This document shows, in pieces, positions 36,178-44,739 of a stretch of DNA of 64,000 nucleotides. Location of the stretch: NCBI RefSeq assembly GCF_030209575.1, contig NZ_JARVRS010000001.1:1364001-1428000 (forward strand), written 5' to 3'. The notes beneath the pieces are model-generated. The model did not search any database, had not been told where the DNA came from, and saw nothing but the letters and a program-made list of their open reading frames with translations. Positions within the stretch are counted from its first letter, which is position 1, and each line of letters begins with the position of its first letter. A program made the translations under genes and the position numbers. Origin of the DNA: Leifsonia sp. fls2-241-R2A-40a (GTDB lineage: Bacteria > Actinomycetota > Actinomycetes > Actinomycetales > Microbacteriaceae).

Positions 36178-36219
36178 CGGCGGCCGGGACGCAGACCCCA
36201 AAGCGCGTCCCGGCCGCCG
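36178..36219 (+). terminator. Strong hairpin between fliC and fliD
   Basis: A perfect 15-bp stem CGGCGGCCGGGACGC / GCGTCCCGGCCGCCG with a 12-nt loop, starting 7 nt after the flagellin stop. It has no T-tract, so it may be an attenuator or mRNA stabiliser that keeps flagellin expression above fliD. Confidence 0.75.
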
Positions 36220-36257
36220 CACCATCCGCACCACCGTCGTAGGAGGGAGAGCATCGC

Positions 36258-37643
36258 ATGGGAATGGCCGTAGACGGGCTGATCAGTGGCCTGAACACCA
36301 CGCAGTTGATCGACAGCCTCATGCAGGCGGAGGCGATCCCGCAGACGCTGCTGAAGAACAAGCTGAGCGACTCCACCACCTACATTTCGGCCCTGCAGGC
36401 CCTCAACACCAAGGTCGCTTCCCTGGCCACCTCGGCCGGTGCGCTGGCCAAGCCCGCCGGCACCGACCTGCACACGGCCTCCACCACCTCCACCTCGGTC
36501 ACGGCGACCGCCGGAACCGGAGCAGTGGACGGCACCATCGACTTCACCGTCGACAAGCTCGCTCAATCGCAGGTGATGGTCACCGGCCCGCTGACCCAGT
36601 GGCCCGATCAGCCGCCGACCCTCACCTTCGTTGCCGCCGACGGCACCGTGAAGCAGGTCACGGCAGGCAGCTCCTCGCTCGCCGACGTCGCCGCAGCGAT
36701 CAACCAGGCCGGAGTCGGCGTCAGCGCGACCCAGGTCGCCGCCGGGCTGGACCCCGCGACCGGGCAGCAGCTCTACCGCCTCCAGCTCAGCTCGACGAAG
36801 TCGGGGGCGGCCGGCGCCTTCACCGCCTACCGCGGGACCCCCGCCGATGTGACCGCGGGCACCGCGACCAACCTGCTCTCGGACCCGGGCGCGGCCCAGG
36901 TGCGTGCGGCGCAGGATGCGCAACTCACCCTCTGGGCGGGAACAGGCGCGGCGCAGACCGTCACCAGTGCGACCAACACCTTCACGGGCGTGCTGCCGGG
37001 CGTCTCCGTCTCGGTGAGCGCCGTCTCGAGCACGCCGGTCACCCTCAGCGTGGCCCGCGACGACAAAGGCCTCACCTCCGCGGCGAGTTCGCTCGTCTCG
37101 CAGGTCAACGACATCCTCACGCTCATCTCGCAGAAGCAGGCCGTCAGCACCTCCACCGACTCCGCCGGCGGCACGGTCGTCTCCGGTGGAGCGTTCACCG
37201 GCGACTCGACCGCCCGGGATATCGACCAGCAGATGGTGGACGCGATCAGCTCCCCCATCAACGGCGTCTCGCCCTCCACCTACGGCATCAGCATCCAGCG
37301 CGACGGATCGGTCACGTTCGACCAGAACGTGTTCGCCACCGCGATGGCCGCGAACCCGGACGCGGTGAAGGGCGCGCTGACGACGATCGCCCAGCGGGTC
37401 GCGGACGCCGCGACCGGGGCGAGCGACACCTACACCGGCTCGCTCTCCCTCCGCATCAAGGGCGAGCAGTCGACGGTCAAAGACCTCAACGACCAGATCA
37501 CCGACTGGGACACCCGGCTGTCCGACCGGCGGTCGACGTTGGAGAAGACCTACGCGAACCTCGAGGTCCAGTTGCAGCAGCTGCAGTCGCAGTCGTCGTG
37601 GCTGACCGGCCAGCTGTCCTCCCTCCCGACTGCGAGCGCATGA
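36258..37643 (+). CDS. fliD: Filament cap protein FliD
   Basis: 461 residues. The N-terminus GMAVDGLISGLNTTQLIDSL and the C-terminal coiled coil (LNDQITDWDTRLSDRRSTLEKTYA) are the FliD_N and FliD_C hallmarks. It caps the growing filament and inserts flagellin. ATG at 36258 with AGGAGGGAG upstream. The stop overlaps fliS (ATGA), so cap and flagellin chaperone are coupled. Confidence 0.95.
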   Translation: MGMAVDGLISGLNTTQLIDSLMQAEAIPQTLLKNKLSDSTTYISALQALNTKVASLATSAGALAKPAGTDLHTASTTSTSVTATAGTGAVDGTIDFTVDKLAQSQVMVTGPLTQWPDQPPTLTFVAADGTVKQVTAGSSSLADVAAAINQAGVGVSATQVAAGLDPATGQQLYRLQLSSTKSGAAGAFTAYRGTPADVTAGTATNLLSDPGAAQVRAAQDAQLTLWAGTGAAQTVTSATNTFTGVLPGVSVSVSAVSSTPVTLSVARDDKGLTSAASSLVSQVNDILTLISQKQAVSTSTDSAGGTVVSGGAFTGDSTARDIDQQMVDAISSPINGVSPSTYGISIQRDGSVTFDQNVFATAMAANPDAVKGALTTIAQRVADAATGASDTYTGSLSLRIKGEQSTVKDLNDQITDWDTRLSDRRSTLEKTYANLEVQLQQLQSQSSWLTGQLSSLPTASA

Positions 37644-38074
37644 TGAACCTCCTCACTTCGGCGGCCGCGAAGCTCTCGGCCTACAACCGCGACAGCGTGC
37701 TGTCCGCGAGCCCGGCACGGCTGGTCACGATGCTGTACGACCGGCTGCTCCTGGACCTCAACCGCGGGGAAGCCGCGTTGCAGGCGGCGCAGTGGCCGAC
37801 CGCCTGGGAGAACCTGCGGCACGCGGACCAGATCGTCGCCGAGCTCGCCGGCAGCCTGCGGGTCGAGCTCTGGGACGGCGCCGATGGTCTGCTCCAGCTC
37901 TACGGCTACCTCGCCGACCTCATCGTGGGCGGGATGATCGAACGCGACGCCGCCAAGGTGCACGAGGCCATCGAACTGGCAGAACCGCTCCGCAGGACCT
38001 GGCACGAGGCGGCCGCCCTGCTTCCCGCGGCGAACCTCGCCACCGAGGCGGATCGTGACCTCGGTGTCGCCTGA
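37640..38074 (+). CDS. fliS: Flagellin export chaperone FliS
   Basis: 144 residues, four-helix FliS fold: YNRDSVLSASPARLVTMLYDRLLLDL is the conserved opening segment. FliS binds the flagellin C-terminus and prevents premature polymerisation. ATG at 37640 overlaps the fliD stop. The next gene starts inside its last 20 nt. Confidence 0.94.
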   Translation: MMNLLTSAAAKLSAYNRDSVLSASPARLVTMLYDRLLLDLNRGEAALQAAQWPTAWENLRHADQIVAELAGSLRVELWDGADGLLQLYGYLADLIVGGMIERDAAKVHEAIELAEPLRRTWHEAAALLPAANLATEADRDLGVA

Positions 38075-38366
38075 CGAACTCGCGCCGGAAGCCGTCGCCT
38101 GGTCGGATGCCCTCGACCGGATGGAGCACGAGCTGCACGGTGCGCTCGCGAAGGTGGACCCTGTCCCCTGGCGTCCGCCGATCGCCCTCGGGCCCATCCC
38201 GCCGGAACTGCAGGAGCGCGCCGCCCGACTTCTCGAGGCGCAACTGCACACCATCCGGTATCTGGAGGACGTGCGTCAGACGACAGCGCGGCATCTCGCG
38301 GCGGTGCGTTCTGTACCCCGATCCGAGGTCGGGGCGCATCCGGTCTACTTCGACCTCATCGGCTGA
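38055..38366 (+). CDS. Small FliT-position protein
   Basis: 103 residues, helical and charged (DALDRMEHELHGALAKVD; LQERAARLLEAQLHTIRYLE). It sits where FliT, the FliD chaperone, sits in other bacteria, but sequence similarity is too weak to name it. GTG at 38055 overlaps fliS by 20 nt. Codon use matches neighbours. Function as FliD chaperone is inferred from position. Confidence 0.7.
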   Translation: MTSVSPDELAPEAVAWSDALDRMEHELHGALAKVDPVPWRPPIALGPIPPELQERAARLLEAQLHTIRYLEDVRQTTARHLAAVRSVPRSEVGAHPVYFDLIG

Positions 38367-38721
38367 CCCCATAGCACTTGTCCACCTGTGGATAACTCTG
38401 TTGAGAATCCGTGGATGACGGGGTCGATCGTGTGGAGGACACGCGCGGGATGTGTGGATTCTCAGATTCTCAGACTTCGTAAACAGCCTCTGACCGGCAT
38501 GTTTGCTGGCCCTTGGCCGCGGTCGAATACACATTCGAAAACACACGCCTGTAATTCACAACGGGGTACAAGCTGTGGATGACGGTGTGGGAAATCGTGC
38601 AGCGAACATCCCTGGCATGCGTTCCTAACGGGTGGGGAAGAGCTGCCGATAGCTCCTCTCGAGCACGGATCGCTCATCGACTGGCCACGGACGGGCCGCC
38701 CCACGACCCTGGAGTGCAGCT
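38367..38721 (+). promoter_or_regulatory. Low-GC intergenic region upstream of flgB with DnaA-box-like words
   Basis: 355 nt without a supportable gene. It opens with two abutting head-to-head boxes: TTGTCCACC (38378-38386) and TGTGGATAA (38387-38395, a perfect DnaA box on the minus strand). CGTGGATGA, TGTGGATTC and TGTGGATGA follow before 38585. A tandem ATTCTCAG repeat lies near 38460. The 3' end contains the flgB FliA promoter. The AT content is visibly higher than in the flanking genes. Confidence 0.55.
38626..38652 (+). promoter_or_regulatory. FliA (sigma-28) promoter for the flgB-flgE operon
   Basis: TAAC (38626-38629), 15 nt, GCCGATAG (38645-38652); predicted leader about 63 nt to the flgB GTG. 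It would drive at least flgB to flgE (12 genes) as one transcript. Confidence 0.85.
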
Positions 38722-39063
38722 GTGCTCGAATCCGTGACCAGCGCCGCCCTGACGAGCGCCCTCGACGGCCTCGCCGCGCGCCAACGCGCCATCGCGAACA
38801 ACATCGCCAACGTCAACACGCCGGGCTACACGGCGGAGCGCGTCTCGTTCGAGGACGCGCTCGCCGCCTCGGTAGCGGACCACGACGGGCACGCGAGCGC
38901 GACCACCGCCCGCTCGCTCGAGCCGACGCGCCTCGACGGCAACAACGTGAACCTCGACACCGAGACCATCTCGAACGTCGACACCGTGCTGCGATTCCAG
39001 TTCGCCTCCCAGGCGGCCGGCAACCAGTTCTCCACCATCCGCGCAGCGCTCAAGACCAACTGA
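38722..39063 (+). CDS. flgB: Flagellar basal-body rod protein FlgB
   Basis: 113 residues. The rod motif LAARQRAIANNIANVNTPGYTAERVSFED is intact and the C-terminal half is helical (VLRFQFASQAAGNQFSTIRAAL). Proximal rod subunit. GTG start at 38722 with GGAG upstream. First gene of the large operon. Confidence 0.95.
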   Translation: MLESVTSAALTSALDGLAARQRAIANNIANVNTPGYTAERVSFEDALAASVADHDGHASATTARSLEPTRLDGNNVNLDTETISNVDTVLRFQFASQAAGNQFSTIRAALKTN

Positions 39064-39088
39064 GTCCGGACCACGACAGGAGCATGAC

Positions 39089-39481
39089 GTGACCTTCGAC
39101 GCCATCGGAATCGCCGGGACGGGCCTCACCCTGCACCGGCACTGGCTGGACGCCATCTCGGACAACATGGCCAACATCAACACCGCGAAGCCGACGAACG
39201 GCGCCGCCTTCCAGGCGCGATACGTCGTGGCCCAGGAGGGCCAGGGCGTCTCGGGCGTGTACGTGGGCGGCGACGCCTACGGGAGCGCGGAGGGCCGCAT
39301 GGTCTACGAGCCGACCAACCCCGTCGCCGATGCGAACGGCTACGTGCGGTACCCCGACATCGACCTCTCCGAGCAGATGGGGGCGCTCATCATGGCCCAG
39401 CGGGGCTACCAGGCGAACGCCGCGGTCGTCAACCGCGCGAAGGAGACGTACCAGGCGGCGCTCCAGATCGGAAAGAACTGA
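39089..39481 (+). CDS. flgC: Flagellar basal-body rod protein FlgC
   Basis: 130 residues. Rod motif ISDNMANINTAKPTNGAAFQAR at the N-terminus and C-terminal YVRYPDIDLSEQMGALIMAQ then GYQANAAVVNRAKE. GTG at 39089 with AGGAG six bases upstream. The stop overlaps the fliE ATG (TGATG). Confidence 0.95.
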   Translation: MTFDAIGIAGTGLTLHRHWLDAISDNMANINTAKPTNGAAFQARYVVAQEGQGVSGVYVGGDAYGSAEGRMVYEPTNPVADANGYVRYPDIDLSEQMGALIMAQRGYQANAAVVNRAKETYQAALQIGKN

Positions 39482-39786
39482 TGCCCATTCCCGCGATCGG
39501 AGCGATCTCCGGCATCGGCGCCACCGGTGGAGTCACCGCCACGCAGGCGACGGGTGCAACCGGGGGAGCGTCCTTCGGGAACGCCCTCACCGGCGCCATC
39601 GACAACCTGCAGCAGCTGCAGGGCACGAGCGACAAGCTCGCCATCCAGGCCGTCACCGGGAACCTGGACGACATCCATGACGCCACCATCGCATCCACCC
39701 GCGCCCAGGTGACCCTGGAGCTGGTGGCCGGCGTCCGGAACAAGGCGGTCGACGCGTTCAACGAGATCATGCGGATGCAGGCCTGA
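39481..39786 (+). CDS. fliE: Flagellar hook-basal body protein FliE
   Basis: 101 residues. FliE joins the MS ring to the rod. Characteristic segments are SFGNALTGAIDNLQQLQ, AVTGNLDDIHDATIASTRAQ and VDAFNEIMRMQA at the C-terminus. Overlaps fliF by one base. Confidence 0.93.
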   Translation: MPIPAIGAISGIGATGGVTATQATGATGGASFGNALTGAIDNLQQLQGTSDKLAIQAVTGNLDDIHDATIASTRAQVTLELVAGVRNKAVDAFNEIMRMQA

Positions 39787-41390
39787 TGCCCCAGCAGGTG
39801 AGTGGATTCCTCCGGCGGCTCGGCGACACGATCCGCGGCTTCTCTGTGGCCCAGCGGGTCATCGCCATCATCGGCGTCGCGGTGGTCGTGCTCGGCATCA
39901 CGGGCATCTCGATGTGGGCGTCGCAGCCGTCGTACACGCCGTTGTTCTCGGGTGTCGCCGCCACGGATGCGTCGGCGATCGTCGACCAGCTCCGCACCGA
40001 CAACGTGCCGTACCAGCTGACCGACGGGGGAGCGACCATCCTCGTCCCGCAGGAGAAGGTCTACGACGAGCGCCTGAAGGCCGCCTCGGCCGGCCTCCCC
40101 GCGTCGACGACCGGCGGATACTCGCTGCTGGACAAGATGGGCGTCACGTCGTCCGAGTTCCAGCAGAACGTGACCTACAAGCGCGCGATGGAGGGTGAGC
40201 TCGGCAACACGATCGGCGCCATGAAGGGCGTCAAGACCGCCTCGGTGCGTCTGGCGATCCCTGAGGACACCGTGTTCGCAGCCGAGAAGAAGGATCCGAC
40301 CGCCTCCGTCTTCGTCGAGACCCAGAGCGGCGTCACGCTCAGCGCCGATCAGGTGCAGGCCATCGTGCACCTCACGAGCGCGGCCGTTCCCGGCATGAAG
40401 CCGACGGATGTCGCAGTGGTCGACGCCGACGGGACCGTGCTGAGCACGGTCGGCGGGGGCGCGACCGGGGGAGCGGACAAGCAGGCCAACGACTACGAGA
40501 CGCGCGTGAAGTCGGCGGTCCAGGAGATGCTCGACAAGGTGGTCGGTCCGGGCAACGCCACGGTCGCCGTCGCCGCGGACGTCAGCACCGAGAGCGCCCA
40601 GCGGACCGAGGAGTCGTACACGACCCCGACCGCGGCGCCGTCGCTCAGCGAGACGACTCAGAAGGAGACCTACACGGGCTCCGGCGGCGCCGGCAGCGCC
40701 GGGGTGCTCGGGCCGGACAACCTGGCCGTCCCGAACGGCGGCAGCGGGAACGGCACCTTCAACTCCGAGTCGAGCACCAAGGACAACGCGGTCGACAAGG
40801 TCACCGAGCAGCGCACCATCCCGGCCGGCGCCATCAACCGGCAGACCGTCTCGGTCGCGCTCAACTCCGACGCGGTCGGCAGCGTCAGCGCCAACGAGAT
40901 CCGCAACCTCGTCAACGCGGCCGCCGGGATCGACGTCAAGCGCGGCGACGCGGTCAGCGTCGAGATGGTGCCGTTCAGCAAGACCGGCGCGACCGAGGCG
41001 GCGAAGGCGCTCAAGGAGGCGAAGGATGCCGCCGCGGCCGACCAGCTGAGCAGCATCATCCGCACCACGGTGATCGCCGCAGCGATCGTGGCAGCAGCGA
41101 TCATCGTTTTCGCGCTCTTCCGCCGGGGCCGCCGCCGCGCAGCGGAGGAGGCGGCGCTCGCGGGCGACACCGACACGCTGGCGCTCGACGCGGCCGCGTT
41201 CCCGATCGCGCTCGAGCAGGCCGCGCCGACCGTGCCGATGCAGCTGGACCCGCTGCCCGACCTCTCACCCGACCCGGCGGAGGTCGAGGCAGACCGCCGC
41301 CGCGCCGAGATCGACGCTCTCGCCGAGCGCGACCCGCAGCGGACCGCGGAGTTCCTGCGCAGCCTCATGGATGACAGGGCAGGCGTATGA
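39786..41390 (+). CDS. fliF: Flagellar MS-ring protein FliF
   Basis: 534 residues. An N-terminal transmembrane helix (about 22-42) is followed by the YscJ-like domain starting SQPSYTPLFSGVAATDAS, a second periplasmic region with AAIPEDTVFAAEKKDPTASV-like sequence and a long Ser/Gly/Asn-rich loop (about 275-350), then a C-terminal helix (about 430-450). The last residues ALAERDPQRTAEFLRSLMDD are the FliG-binding tail. fliG overlaps by 4 nt (ATGA). Confidence 0.95.
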   Translation: MPQQVSGFLRRLGDTIRGFSVAQRVIAIIGVAVVVLGITGISMWASQPSYTPLFSGVAATDASAIVDQLRTDNVPYQLTDGGATILVPQEKVYDERLKAASAGLPASTTGGYSLLDKMGVTSSEFQQNVTYKRAMEGELGNTIGAMKGVKTASVRLAIPEDTVFAAEKKDPTASVFVETQSGVTLSADQVQAIVHLTSAAVPGMKPTDVAVVDADGTVLSTVGGGATGGADKQANDYETRVKSAVQEMLDKVVGPGNATVAVAADVSTESAQRTEESYTTPTAAPSLSETTQKETYTGSGGAGSAGVLGPDNLAVPNGGSGNGTFNSESSTKDNAVDKVTEQRTIPAGAINRQTVSVALNSDAVGSVSANEIRNLVNAAAGIDVKRGDAVSVEMVPFSKTGATEAAKALKEAKDAAAADQLSSIIRTTVIAAAIVAAAIIVFALFRRGRRRAAEEAALAGDTDTLALDAAAFPIALEQAAPTVPMQLDPLPDLSPDPAEVEADRRRAEIDALAERDPQRTAEFLRSLMDDRAGV

Positions 41391-42397
41391 GTACCGTCCT
41401 GACCGGCGCACAGAAGGTCGCCGTGGTGCTGATGAACATGGATCAGCAGCGCGCCGCCCAGGTGATGAAGCAGTTCTCCGACGAGGAGGCCGACGAGATC
41501 ACCGCCGAGATCCTGCGCCTGCGCCGCGTGGATCCGGGTGTCGCCGAGAAGGCGCTGGACGAGTTCCACGACCTGGCGACGCGGGGGACCATGTCCACGC
41601 GCGGCGGCCGCGACATCGCCGTCGGCCTGCTCGAGGCGTCGTTCGGCGCCGAGCGCGCCACCGGCGTGCTCAACCGCGTCGCCTCCAACCTGGCGGGCAA
41701 GCAGTTCGAGTTCCTCGATGCGGTCGAGCCCGCGCAGGTGCAGATGCTGCTCGCCGGTGAACTGCCGCAGACCAGCGCGCTCGTGCTCGCGCACCTGCGC
41801 GCCGACCACGCCTCGCGCATCCTGACCGGGCTGGACGAGCGTGCCCGCACCGAGGTGGCACACGCGATCGCCACGATGGGCTCGCCCAGCCCGGATGCCG
41901 TGCGCGTGGTCGCGGAGACCCTGAAGCAGCGGGCCGGCGCGGTCGTGTCGTCGCGGACGGCGTCCGACGCCGTCGGGGGAGTGCAGCCGCTGGTCGACAT
42001 CATCAACCGGTCGGACGCCGCCACCGAGAAGGCTCTGCTGGAGGCGCTGGAGCAGCGCGATCCGCAGCTCGCCGAAGAGGTCCGCTCGCGCATGCTCACG
42101 TTCGAGGACATCGTGCGGCTGGAGTCGCGCGACGTGCAGCAGGTGCTGCGCGGTGTCGACGCAGCGGTGCTCGCGGTGGCGATGAAGGGGGCGACCGAGG
42201 CGGTCGCCGAGGTCATCACCACGAACCTCTCCGAGCGCAACCGCGAGATCCTCGAGGAGGAGGTCCGCATCCTCGGGCCCGTGCGGGTGTCGCAGGTGGA
42301 GGACGCGCGGGCCGAGATCGTGCGCTCCATCCGCGACCTGGAGGCCACCGGGGCGATCACCGTGCAGCGCGGGGACGAGGACGCATATGTCGAGTGA
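41387..42397 (+). CDS. fliG: Flagellar motor switch protein FliG
   Basis: 336 residues. N-terminal LTGAQKVAVVLMNMDQQRAAQVM binds FliF, and the C-terminal torque domain has LVDIINRSDAATEKALLEAL, MLTFEDIVRLESRDVQQVLR and LSERNREILEEEV. It interacts with MotA at the C-ring. It overlaps fliH by 11 nt. Confidence 0.96.
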   Translation: MSTVLTGAQKVAVVLMNMDQQRAAQVMKQFSDEEADEITAEILRLRRVDPGVAEKALDEFHDLATRGTMSTRGGRDIAVGLLEASFGAERATGVLNRVASNLAGKQFEFLDAVEPAQVQMLLAGELPQTSALVLAHLRADHASRILTGLDERARTEVAHAIATMGSPSPDAVRVVAETLKQRAGAVVSSRTASDAVGGVQPLVDIINRSDAATEKALLEALEQRDPQLAEEVRSRMLTFEDIVRLESRDVQQVLRGVDAAVLAVAMKGATEAVAEVITTNLSERNREILEEEVRILGPVRVSQVEDARAEIVRSIRDLEATGAITVQRGDEDAYVE

Positions 42398-42995
42398 GTC
42401 CGCCGTCGCGCCGGCGTTCGCGCCGTTCGCCGTCCCGGTGATCGCCGAGACGGCGCACGAGCGCGCCGCGATGACCTCGGCGCGCTCGCGCGGGTACGCC
42501 GCCGGGTTCGCAGAGGGCCGGCGTGCGGCCGCGCGCGAGCAGGCGCAGTGGCTCGCCCAGGCGGAGGAGGCGCGCGCCGCCGTGACCGCGGAGGCCGCCG
42601 AGCGGGCCGCCGTGCTGGCTGCGGCCCTGCGCGCGTCAGCGGTGGAGCTCCGGGAAGCGACCGTACCCGTGCTTTCGGACGCGGAGGCCGCGCTCGTCGA
42701 GGCCGCCTTCGAGCTCGCGTCGACCGTGGTCGGCGTGGTCCTGGACGACCGCCTGGCCGCCGCACGCGCGGCCGTCGAGCGCGTGCTCTCGGGCGTGTCC
42801 CACGGCGCGCTGCCCGTCGTCCGCCTGAACCCGGACGACCTGGCCGACCTGCGCGACGCGGGGCTCGCGGCCGACGTGCAGCTCGTCGCCGACCCGGCAC
42901 TCGCTCGCGGGGACGCGATCGGCGAACTGCCGAACGGCTGGCTCGATGGGCGCATCCACGCCGCCCTGGACCGGGCCAGGGAGGCGCTGTCGTGA
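42387..42995 (+). CDS. fliH: Flagellar export apparatus stator FliH
   Basis: 202 residues, helical, Ala/Arg/Glu-rich N-terminus (GYAAGFAEGRRAAAREQAQW has the FliH/YscL GxxxG-type pattern) and a C-terminal domain resembling HrpE/YscL (VVGVVLDDRLAAARAAVERVL, VVRLNPDDLADL). It regulates the FliI ATPase. ATG at 42387 overlaps fliG; the stop overlaps the fliI GTG. Confidence 0.9.
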   Translation: MSSESAVAPAFAPFAVPVIAETAHERAAMTSARSRGYAAGFAEGRRAAAREQAQWLAQAEEARAAVTAEAAERAAVLAAALRASAVELREATVPVLSDAEAALVEAAFELASTVVGVVLDDRLAAARAAVERVLSGVSHGALPVVRLNPDDLADLRDAGLAADVQLVADPALARGDAIGELPNGWLDGRIHAALDRAREALS

Positions 42996-44305
42996 GCGCC
43001 CTGCTCAGCCGATGGGACGCCGCGGTCGGCGCTGCGGGCGTCGAGCGGGTCGGACGGGTGACGGCGGTCGTCGGCCTCGGGGCCGAACTGGAGGGCGTGC
43101 CGGCCGCGCTCGGCGACGTCGTCGTGATCGGCGAGAACCCCGGCGTGCACGCCGAGGTCGTCGCGACCACGGCCGACCGGGTGAAGGTGATGCCGTACGG
43201 ACCGCTGACCGGCATCGCCGCGGGAGCCCCGGCGCGGGCTGTTCGCGCTCCCCTCCTCGTCCCGACCGGTCGAGGGATGCTCGGACGTGTCGTGGATGCG
43301 CTGGGCCGGCCGGTCGACGGCCGCGGCCCGATCGAACCCGACGGCTTCGTCACCCTCGGCAACCGCGCGCCGGACGCCATGCGCCGCGCGCGCATCCTGC
43401 AACCGCTCGGGCTGGGCGTGCGGGTGCTGGACACCATGGTGACGACCGGCCGCGGCCAGAGGCTGGGCCTGTTCGCGGGATCAGGGGTGGGCAAGTCGTC
43501 CCTGCTGTCGATGATCGCCCGCGGCACCGATGCGCAGGTGTCGGTGATCGCCCTGGTGGGGGAGCGCGGCCGCGAGGTGCGCGAGTTCCTCGAAGACGAC
43601 CTCGGTCCCGCCGGCCTCGCGCGATCGGTGGTCGTCGTGGCCACGTCGGACGAGCCGGCCGTCATGCGCCTGCGCGCCGCGTTCGCGGCGACACGCATCG
43701 CCGAGGCGTTCCGGGACGAGGGCGCCGACGTCGTCCTCATGATGGACTCCCTCACCCGCGTCGCGATGGCGCAGCGCGAGATCGGACTCTCCGCAGGCGA
43801 GCCGCCGGCGACGCGCGGCTATCCGCCGTCGACGTTCTCGCTGCTCGCGCAGCTGCTGGAACGGGCCGGGACCGGCGAGACCGGCTCGATCACCGGCCTC
43901 TACACGGTGCTCGTGGACGGCGACGACCACAACGAGCCGATCGCGGACGCGGCCCGGTCCATCCTCGACGGGCACGTCGTGCTCGACCGGAAACTCTCCG
44001 TGATCGGCCACTTCCCGTCGGTCGACGTGCTCGGCTCGGTGTCGCGGCTGGCGTCGCGCGTGGCCACGCCGCAGCAGCGGGCCGCGGCGGTGGCGCTGCG
44101 CAGCATCCTCGCGGCCAAGGTCGCCGCGCAGGATCTGCTCGACGTCGGCGCGTACAAGCCGGGGACGAACCCCAAGGTGGATGCGGCGGTCGCGCACGCC
44201 GATGCGATCGACGCATTCCTGCGCCAGGCCATCGACGAGCCCGCCGCCGCGGCGGAGTCGTGGGCCCGGTTGGACTCGCTCATCGGGATGCTGGGAGGCG
44301 TGTGA
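42992..44305 (+). CDS. fliI: Flagellar export ATPase FliI
   Basis: 437 residues, F1-beta-like hexameric ATPase of the type III export apparatus. Walker A LFAGSGVGKSSLLSM near residue 165, GERGREVREF, Walker B VVLMMDSLTRVAMAQREIGL, and ATRGYPPSTFSLLAQLLER. GTG at 42992 overlaps the fliH stop. A longer frame begins in fliH and is discarded. fliJ overlaps its end by one base. Confidence 0.96.
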   Translation: MSALLSRWDAAVGAAGVERVGRVTAVVGLGAELEGVPAALGDVVVIGENPGVHAEVVATTADRVKVMPYGPLTGIAAGAPARAVRAPLLVPTGRGMLGRVVDALGRPVDGRGPIEPDGFVTLGNRAPDAMRRARILQPLGLGVRVLDTMVTTGRGQRLGLFAGSGVGKSSLLSMIARGTDAQVSVIALVGERGREVREFLEDDLGPAGLARSVVVVATSDEPAVMRLRAAFAATRIAEAFRDEGADVVLMMDSLTRVAMAQREIGLSAGEPPATRGYPPSTFSLLAQLLERAGTGETGSITGLYTVLVDGDDHNEPIADAARSILDGHVVLDRKLSVIGHFPSVDVLGSVSRLASRVATPQQRAAAVALRSILAAKVAAQDLLDVGAYKPGTNPKVDAAVAHADAIDAFLRQAIDEPAAAAESWARLDSLIGMLGGV

Positions 44306-44739
44306 TGGCACGAGCGTTCGCACTGGCCGGTCTGCTGCGGCTGCGGCAGATCGAGAAGGAGCACGCGGCGAGCGACCTCGCCGCAGCCAATGCGCTGCGA
44401 CGGGATGCGGGGGAGCGGCAGGCGCGGGCCATCGCCGCCCTGCACTCGATCCCGGCCGACGCCACGGACGCGAGCACCCTGTTCGCGATGGCGGCCGCCC
44501 GCGCCTCCAGCCGGAGCATGCTCGCGGACCTCGACGCGCTCGCCGCACAGCGGGATGCCCAGGCCGCCGCCGCCCAGCAGGTGTTCACCGAGGCGAAGAA
44601 GCGCGCGGTCGGACTCGAGAAGCTCGAGACGCGGCATCGTGCGGAGGTCGTCGCCAACGAGCTCAGCGCCGAGCAGTCGGCCATCGACGAGGTCGCGACC
44701 GGGGCGTGGCAGCGCGCCCGCGAAGGGGGAGAGGCATGA
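44305..44739 (+). CDS. fliJ: Flagellar export protein FliJ
   Basis: 144-residue, almost wholly alpha-helical coiled-coil protein (LAGLLRLRQIEKEHAASDLA; VFTEAKKRAVGLEKLETRHR). Size and position after fliI identify it; sequence conservation of FliJ is always low. ATG at 44305 overlaps the fliI stop (TGATG). Confidence 0.85.
   Translation: MARAFALAGLLRLRQIEKEHAASDLAAANALRRDAGERQARAIAALHSIPADATDASTLFAMAAARASSRSMLADLDALAAQRDAQAAAAQQVFTEAKKRAVGLEKLETRHRAEVVANELSAEQSAIDEVATGAWQRAREGGEA

Noticed and set aside
38446-38480. Short ORF MCGFSDSQTS in the flgB leader region
   Set aside because: Ten codons with no ribosome-binding site, within a region rich in short repeats.
40670-43755. Open frames of 910 and 770 codons antisense to fliF-fliI
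   Set aside because: They run antisense to well-supported flagellar genes, are low-complexity Arg/Ser/Ala-rich and match no family; they are by-products of very high GC at the third codon position.
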